A stretch of DNA of 64,000 nt from Zingiber officinale (taxonomy: Eukaryota; Streptophyta; Magnoliopsida; Zingiberales; Zingiberaceae): NCBI RefSeq assembly GCF_018446385.1, contig NC_056002.1:33032636-33096635 (forward strand). Direction: 5' to 3'. Every line of letters begins with the position of its first letter. The first letter of the stretch is position 1. Below, piece after piece: positions 59,605 to 64,000 of the stretch. The notes under the pieces were generated by a model. The model worked only from the letters and a program-made list of their open reading frames with translations, did no database searches and had not been told where the DNA came from. A program made the position numbers and the translations under genes.

Positions 59605-59767
59605 ATCAATGACGGATCCAGAAATTCAAGCATGGAATGATGACTTTTAGGTGGAATAAGGAGAAGTATTTTTTATCTCCACCGGTGGACCTTATACTGC
59701 TAAGGGTTTCATTACCGATAAGGAGGGGCGATCGTCGATGCCGCCCTTCCTCTGGATCCGCTCTTGA
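59605..59767. mobile_element. Short hAT-like MITE with 8 bp target duplication
   Basis: The ends are inverted: TCAATGACGGATCCAGA at the left and TCAAGAGCGGATCCAGA as the complement at the right. TAGTAGTA flanks both sides (59597-59604, 59768-59775). 163 bp, no coding. The 8 bp duplication suggests hAT superfamily. Confidence 0.6.
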
Positions 59768-60469
59768 TAGTAGTATTATATTTAATAACTCTACATATAA
59801 GTTTTATTAATTATGATCTTTGATTTATGCGACAGTAACTCATCGTTAATTTTTGACCCTACTCACGTTACTAATTTCAAGAGAAAAAAGAAATTATTAT
59901 TACTGTTAAACAAGAAAACTTAAATCTCACATCTACAATAATTAGACCTCTTAATTATGATAAAATATAACATTATCATCTTAGCGGTCGTCCAAAACGA
60001 CCACACGCACTTTTGAAGATAATAAATTACATAAAAATTTTCAAAAACTTTGCATTAGTGAGACTTTTTTACGTTTAATGTAATATTGATGTAACTCTTT
60101 TAAAGCTGTGATCATTGAAAATGCCCTAATACCCCGGTTCACGTGCAGGCTCAGCCACAGTACAAAAGATTAAATGACTTAAGAAATAAGATAATAAAAG
60201 TGAAATTACTTGGCCCAAATGCATATATTTGTTGTATTTGGGTGAGATTTGTTAGCTTGTGCATCCAATTTGGGAAATTAGAATGGGCGACCTTCACAGT
60301 CAAAATACTCAGGGTGCACAAATTGTGAGGGTTGTCCATTGTCCAAGATAACAAATTAAATTTATTGTTTCTGTTTGAAATCAATGAAGATAGTGACTTG
60401 AAATATGGCTCTGCTGTTGATTTGACGAAGACTCTACGCTATCTTACAACACAAGGAGCATTAGTGTCC

Positions 60470-61200
60470 GATTAGGGAAGGAATTTTTACATTGTCCCTC
60501 CGACGCTCAAATCAACGCTCGGTTTTGGAGATGAAAGCAGTGAACTATAGCAAATGACATGTGCAAGAGACATCGCATATTTTTGTTTGTAGATGAAGAT
60601 CCCTTTTATAACGTCACTATTACATTGTGTACACATCTCAAAGTATTAACACGTTTCTCAAAGCTTTTCTAAGAAAGGACTATCTATAAAGTGTCTTTGA
60701 CATATTTCCTCAAGTGAGCTAGTAAATCGTTATGAGTTGATAGACTAGAAGCTTCTAAAGGATAATTTGCTAGCGGAATATTTTCTGTCCTTTTCGGCAC
60801 AAACTTCTAAAAGGGTATGATATGACAAGTATTTGAGTTTCGTTATAGGTCGACCAATGGTCACTCGGCCAGTATATCATCAGCCCAACCGTATAGAATG
60901 TAGCTATTGACTTGTTCTTCTCTCGATTTTCATGTTGTCAGAAATGTGCATTGTATCCAATGGGCCTAGACCATCCGATCGGTCAAGATAGTAAGCCGGG
61001 TAACTTTGTATCGGACTCTCAATCTCATCTGTAAGTTACGGAGGAGACCTAACGGATGATCTGGTCGGCCCTTCCCATCCACTAGACGCTGTGATCTGCT
61101 CGACCAATACTACTTGGTCCGTAGTCTTCATATTCGTCCAATACCGTGACTTTAACCATTTCACTTTAAGATCCATATTAACTGATCCTTCTACTGTGAC
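60470..61200 (-). mobile_element. Ty3/gypsy-type LTR fragment
   Basis: The - strand contains TTGATTTGAGCGTCGGAGGG near 60500, the same phrase found downstream of the TATA box in the other gypsy-type LTRs here, and a region of CCGATCGG/GGTCGACC phrases (60840-61100). Ends are unclear; fossil. Confidence 0.45.
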
Positions 61201-61509
61201 TCACTTGCTCGATGGCCATCTTTATCGTCGTATCGTTCATTATTTGGGTTACCTTTTGGTGCCGTGTTTTATTTTCTTTTTATTTGTTAGATTACGAAAG
61301 CATAGGAAATAAGATAAGAAAAGTGAAACGACCAAAATACAGGGATCCAAACGCGTAAATTGAAAATTCTCTTAAATGCGAGCAGCTCCGACCACAAAGC
61401 GGCGCGGCCCTTTGAGCGCGCCCCCCATGGCGACCCTCCGCCGTTATTTATCACTCCGCCTTAATTTGTTGTTCGCTTGTTCATTTTCTCTTTCGGTCGA
61501 TCTCTCTCG

Positions 61510-62607
61510 ATGGATCGCCAGCAGTTGCAGCCATCGTCAAGCCATCAGAAGGCTGCCGGAAGGGTCGCCGCCGATGGTCAACCCCCGCCGGTTATGGCGA
61601 CGCCGGATAGAAACATCGTTAAAGGTGCGGTGATGGTGGATGTTTCCTTCTTTGATTTCTCATTATTATAGTTCGATCGACTTTGTTTTGCGATCGCAGG
61701 CAGTGGGAGTGTTCGCCGGAAGCGCAGCGGGGGAAAGAAGGCGGCTACTCTGTTACCGGCCTTTGGTGCAGCGACAACGTCGCCGGCGCCGACGTTTACG
61801 AGTACTAATTTGGGTCTGCTTCGTGCAGTGCTGTCGCAATCGCCGCCGCCTCCGCCGGGGTTTGCAGGCGTCAATGTGGATAATCCGTCACCGGTTTCGC
61901 CAGCGCCTGGCCCTCAGTACTTGATGAGCAACCAGCAGAAGAGTTTGTTTGACTTTGCCGCCGGCAGCAGTACTGCTCCGGCGACGCCGACTCCTCCGTG
62001 TCCCCGTGTGTTGGAGGACGTCTCGCATCTCACCCGGCATTACCAAGGGGAAGTCGAAGGTTACCTCCGTGCTCAGGATGAGCAGCTCCGGCGAACGTTG
62101 CTGGACAAGTGGCAGCGGCACACGCGCACTCTGCTTTGCGCGGCGGAGACGTCGGCTGCGCGGCGGATCCGGGAGAAGGAAACGGAGGCGGAGATGGCCA
62201 CGCGGCAGTGCGCGGAGGCCCAGGACCGCCTCGCCAGGACCCGCGCCGAGCTCGTGGCGTGGAAGTACAAGGCTGCAGCGGAGCAGTCGCGGGCGGCGCT
62301 GGCGGAGCAGTGCGCCGTCGAGCTCCGTTCGCAGGTCGACCGCCTGATGGCGGTGGCACCTGCGGAGGGCGCTGGGGAGAACGCCGACGACGCAGCCTCG
62401 TCCGCGCACCACGACGTCGCAAGCGCCGCGCTTGTTGTGCCGCCGTGGGTGTGCTGCGTCGTGTGCCGAAAGGGAATGTCAACGGTGGCGGCGGTCCCCT
62501 GCTACCACCTCTGCCTCTGCACCGCGTGCGCCACCGCCGGCGCCGCCGCCCAGGTGTGCCCCAACTGCCACGGATTCACTACAGGAACCATTCGCATCCA
62601 TTTCTAA
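61510..62607 (+). CDS. BOI-like RING-type E3 ubiquitin ligase
   Basis: Likely transfers ubiquitin to target proteins; BOI/BRG-type proteins act in stress, cell death and gibberellin responses. Exons 61510-61624 and 61700-62607, intron 61625-61699 (GT-AG); 1023 nt, 340 aa. Low-complexity Ala/Pro N-terminal half; then VLEDVSHLTRHYQGEVEGYL and a Glu/Arg/Ala coiled coil (about 150-275) as in the BOI family; then a C-terminal C3HC4 RING (about 290-328: CCVVCRKGMS, PCYHLCLCTAC, CPNCHG) ending RIHF. Strongly GC-rich with many overlapping false frames. The first ATG (61510) is chosen because exon 1 joins in frame. The exact substrate cannot be told. Confidence 0.88.
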
Positions 62608-62890
62608 ATCTCTCTCTCTCCTCTCTCTCAAAGACATGTTGATCATTAGAAAAACAAATTTTATACAACGCGAAATAGATTTCATTGAATGGCATATGAA
62701 ACTCATTTTACTCCTATTGCTATTTTCAGATTGCAGCAATCGAATCCATTAATTTTTTTTAAAAAATAATTAATTCATATTTAAAAATTAGAGTCAAATT
62801 AATATTTGAGAGTATGATTATAATCAAAAGAATTAAATGAACATAAAATCTAATTTAATATCATTTTGAGCTCTTTAAATTAAAATCAAT
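62608..62890. other. 3' flank of RING gene, nothing seen
   Basis: Starts with a CT-rich run and becomes AT-rich. The LTR at 62891 lies under 300 bp from the RING stop codon. Confidence 0.5.
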
Positions 62891-63626
62891 TGATGGACCT
62901 TGATACGATGATGAATAGAAACCCCACCAAAGATGGGTCAAAAGGGAGAAGGCTCACTGACGTGAAGGTCAAAGTCACGAATGGTCAAAGGCCCAGGACA
63001 GTCGAACGGGTGTGCCAACCTGAGCTCCTAGGTTGGCAGAACAAGGACACCGAACAACCCCAATCCGAGAGCTCTTGAGATGAGAGTTAAGAGACAAGTA
63101 GCAACTCCCAGTGTCGGCTGATGGACGGTACCACCGGATGGACAAAAGTTAGCTCCCGATAGCAAGAAGGCCGAGCAACAGATAAGTCACTGGTTCCGAG
63201 CAACATGATCGAACAAGGGTGGCATGGCCGAGCGACATTCGATTGACCAATTATAGGGCTCATCTCCATATCTCTTCGTACTCTTTTGGGGGCTTACACC
63301 ACTAATAAAAAAGCGAGTACAGTAGGCAAATCGTATTTTAGAAACTTCCAGTCTATCACATTAGGGGTTAGCATGCTCATTTAAAGAAAGGTGTCAGAGA
63401 CACTTTTTGACTTGTCTTTTCTTACACACTTCTACTGCAGCATTTTCACTGTTCTTCTTCTATGTTTGGGTGGATCATTGACTTGAGCGTCAGAGAGCCA
63501 AGCCCAGAACCCTTCTCATCTTGGCATTAACATCATTTGTGTTGCAGGATCGCATGAAGCCTTCATTTCATCAACCTTCAAGCTACATCCCCAGTTTGTC
63601 ATATTCTATGCTTTTAGATGGGATCA
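62891..63626 (+). mobile_element. 5' LTR of a Ty3/gypsy-type element cut by the window edge
   Basis: Starts TGATGGACCTTG and ends GGATCA, 736 bp, just before a primer-binding-site-like sequence. Contains the CTTGAGCGTCAGAGAGCC phrase at about 63483-63500, shared with the other gypsy-type LTRs in the window. No canonical TATA was found. The element continues to the right of the window. Fossil status cannot be judged from this part. Confidence 0.6.
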
Positions 63627-63628
63627 TA

Positions 63629-63650
63629 TTTGGCGACGTCTATGGGAATC
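63629..63650 (+). other. Primer-binding-site-like sequence
   Basis: TTTGGCGACGTCTATGGGAA is close to TGGCGCCGTCTGTGGGAA, a sequence I associate with plant gypsy elements of the Tat/Athila side just after the 5' LTR. Confidence 0.6.
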
Positions 63651-63734
63651 ACCGCCTGATCTAGAATGTGAAGATGGATAACGTCAGGAAACTCTGCCAT
63701 TGTCATGGTCTCAGAGGATTTCGACGAATATATT

Positions 63735-63895
63735 ATATTCTCCCCTCACTCCACGGGTATTCGGGAGTCGAGGGATTGACTCGAAGCCTCAGCTGGTCGA
63801 CATGTTAGTTTTTCTATTATATTTTTCCCCAACTCCACTAGTATTCAGGAGTTGAGGGACTGAGCTGGATCCTTAGCCGATCAGTACGGCTCCTC
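63735..63895 (+). repeat. Direct duplication in element leader, about 90 bp unit
   Basis: Two copies, each with TATTATAT-TTTCCCC-ACTCCAC, GTATTC-GGAGT-GAGGGA and CCT-AGC-GATC. They lie in the untranslated leader behind the primer-binding site. 63896-64000 shows nothing further. Confidence 0.6.
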
Positions 63896-64000
63896 GATCA
63901 GGTATATTAAGGGGCTTTGTTCCCTTTTTACGGTCACAGGATCTGCTACAACTCCTAATAAAGGAGTAAGAGCCTAATTCCTTGATTAGAGATTAGGACT

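Larger units (their letters stand above)
59050..61400. other. Intergenic, AT-rich, with a MITE and a gypsy-type LTR fragment
   Basis: No gene is supported in this 2.3 kb. The two recognisable items are listed separately (59605-59767 and about 60470-61200). A short ORF at 60143-60328 and its antisense partner have no motif. Confidence 0.5.

Noticed and set aside
61810-62752. Long overlapping ORFs in other frames and on the - strand of the RING gene
   Set aside because: High GC content keeps stops rare in all frames; only the frame with the RING and coiled coil has family signal.

Overview
This is a plant nuclear window, most likely from a commelinid monocot. The evidence is spliced genes with GT-AG introns, a PPR gene whose first exon is very GC-rich at its 5' end, dense LTR retrotransposons, and a badnavirus-like fossil. 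The SIRE-type LTRs look like those I associate with gingers (Zingiberales), but that placement is inference.

Five host genes can be supported. On the + strand: a type I inositol polyphosphate 5-phosphatase with ten exons (18332-21645, 552 aa) and a BOI-like RING protein with two exons (61510-62607, 340 aa). On the - strand: a DYW-class pentatricopeptide repeat protein with two exons (41648-44082, 728 aa), a conserved plant protein I cannot name (five coding exons, 51670-54125, start not resolved), and histone H2A.Z with two exons (56439-58447, 136 aa). All host coordinates come from joining splice sites by eye; reading frames stay open across every junction I used.

The rest is layered repeats. 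Left part (1-15.8 kb): the right part of a Ty3/gypsy-type LTR; a small Ty1/copia fossil (1555-4760) whose gag/protease part faces the opposite way from its LTRs; a hAT-like insertion inside it; a split SIRE-type LTR holding another long LTR-like block with two tandem arrays (4794-8737); and a gag-only SIRE derivative (9933-15776, TSD CATAT) that carries a foreign solo LTR (12738-14697, TSD AAAAA) inside gag.

Middle part (24.6-41.3 kb): a badnavirus-like endogenous pararetrovirus on the - strand, with ORF2-like protein, movement protein, a dUTPase with all five motifs, coat protein, protease and RT/RNase H. It is split by a younger, almost complete SIRE-lineage copia element (26887-36993, TSD GAATA). 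The viral fossil therefore predates the SIRE insertion. It ends a few hundred bases downstream of the PPR gene.

Right part: a gypsy-type solo LTR (about 45.1-46.8 kb), an RTE-clade LINE broken by frameshifts and stops (about 47.5-50.7 kb), the unnamed gene and H2A.Z with site II (TGGGCC/GGCCCA) promoter motifs, a small hAT-like MITE (59605-59767), the RING gene, and the start of another gypsy-type element at the right edge (LTR 62891-63626 followed by a primer-binding-site-like sequence).

I saw no rRNA, no intact tRNA, no CRISPR and no bacterial features. The host genes look unrelated in function. The most unusual items are the dUTPase-bearing viral fossil, the hairpin and palindrome arrays shared by several LTR families, the partly inverted copia fossil, and several small duplications in and around the 5-phosphatase gene.
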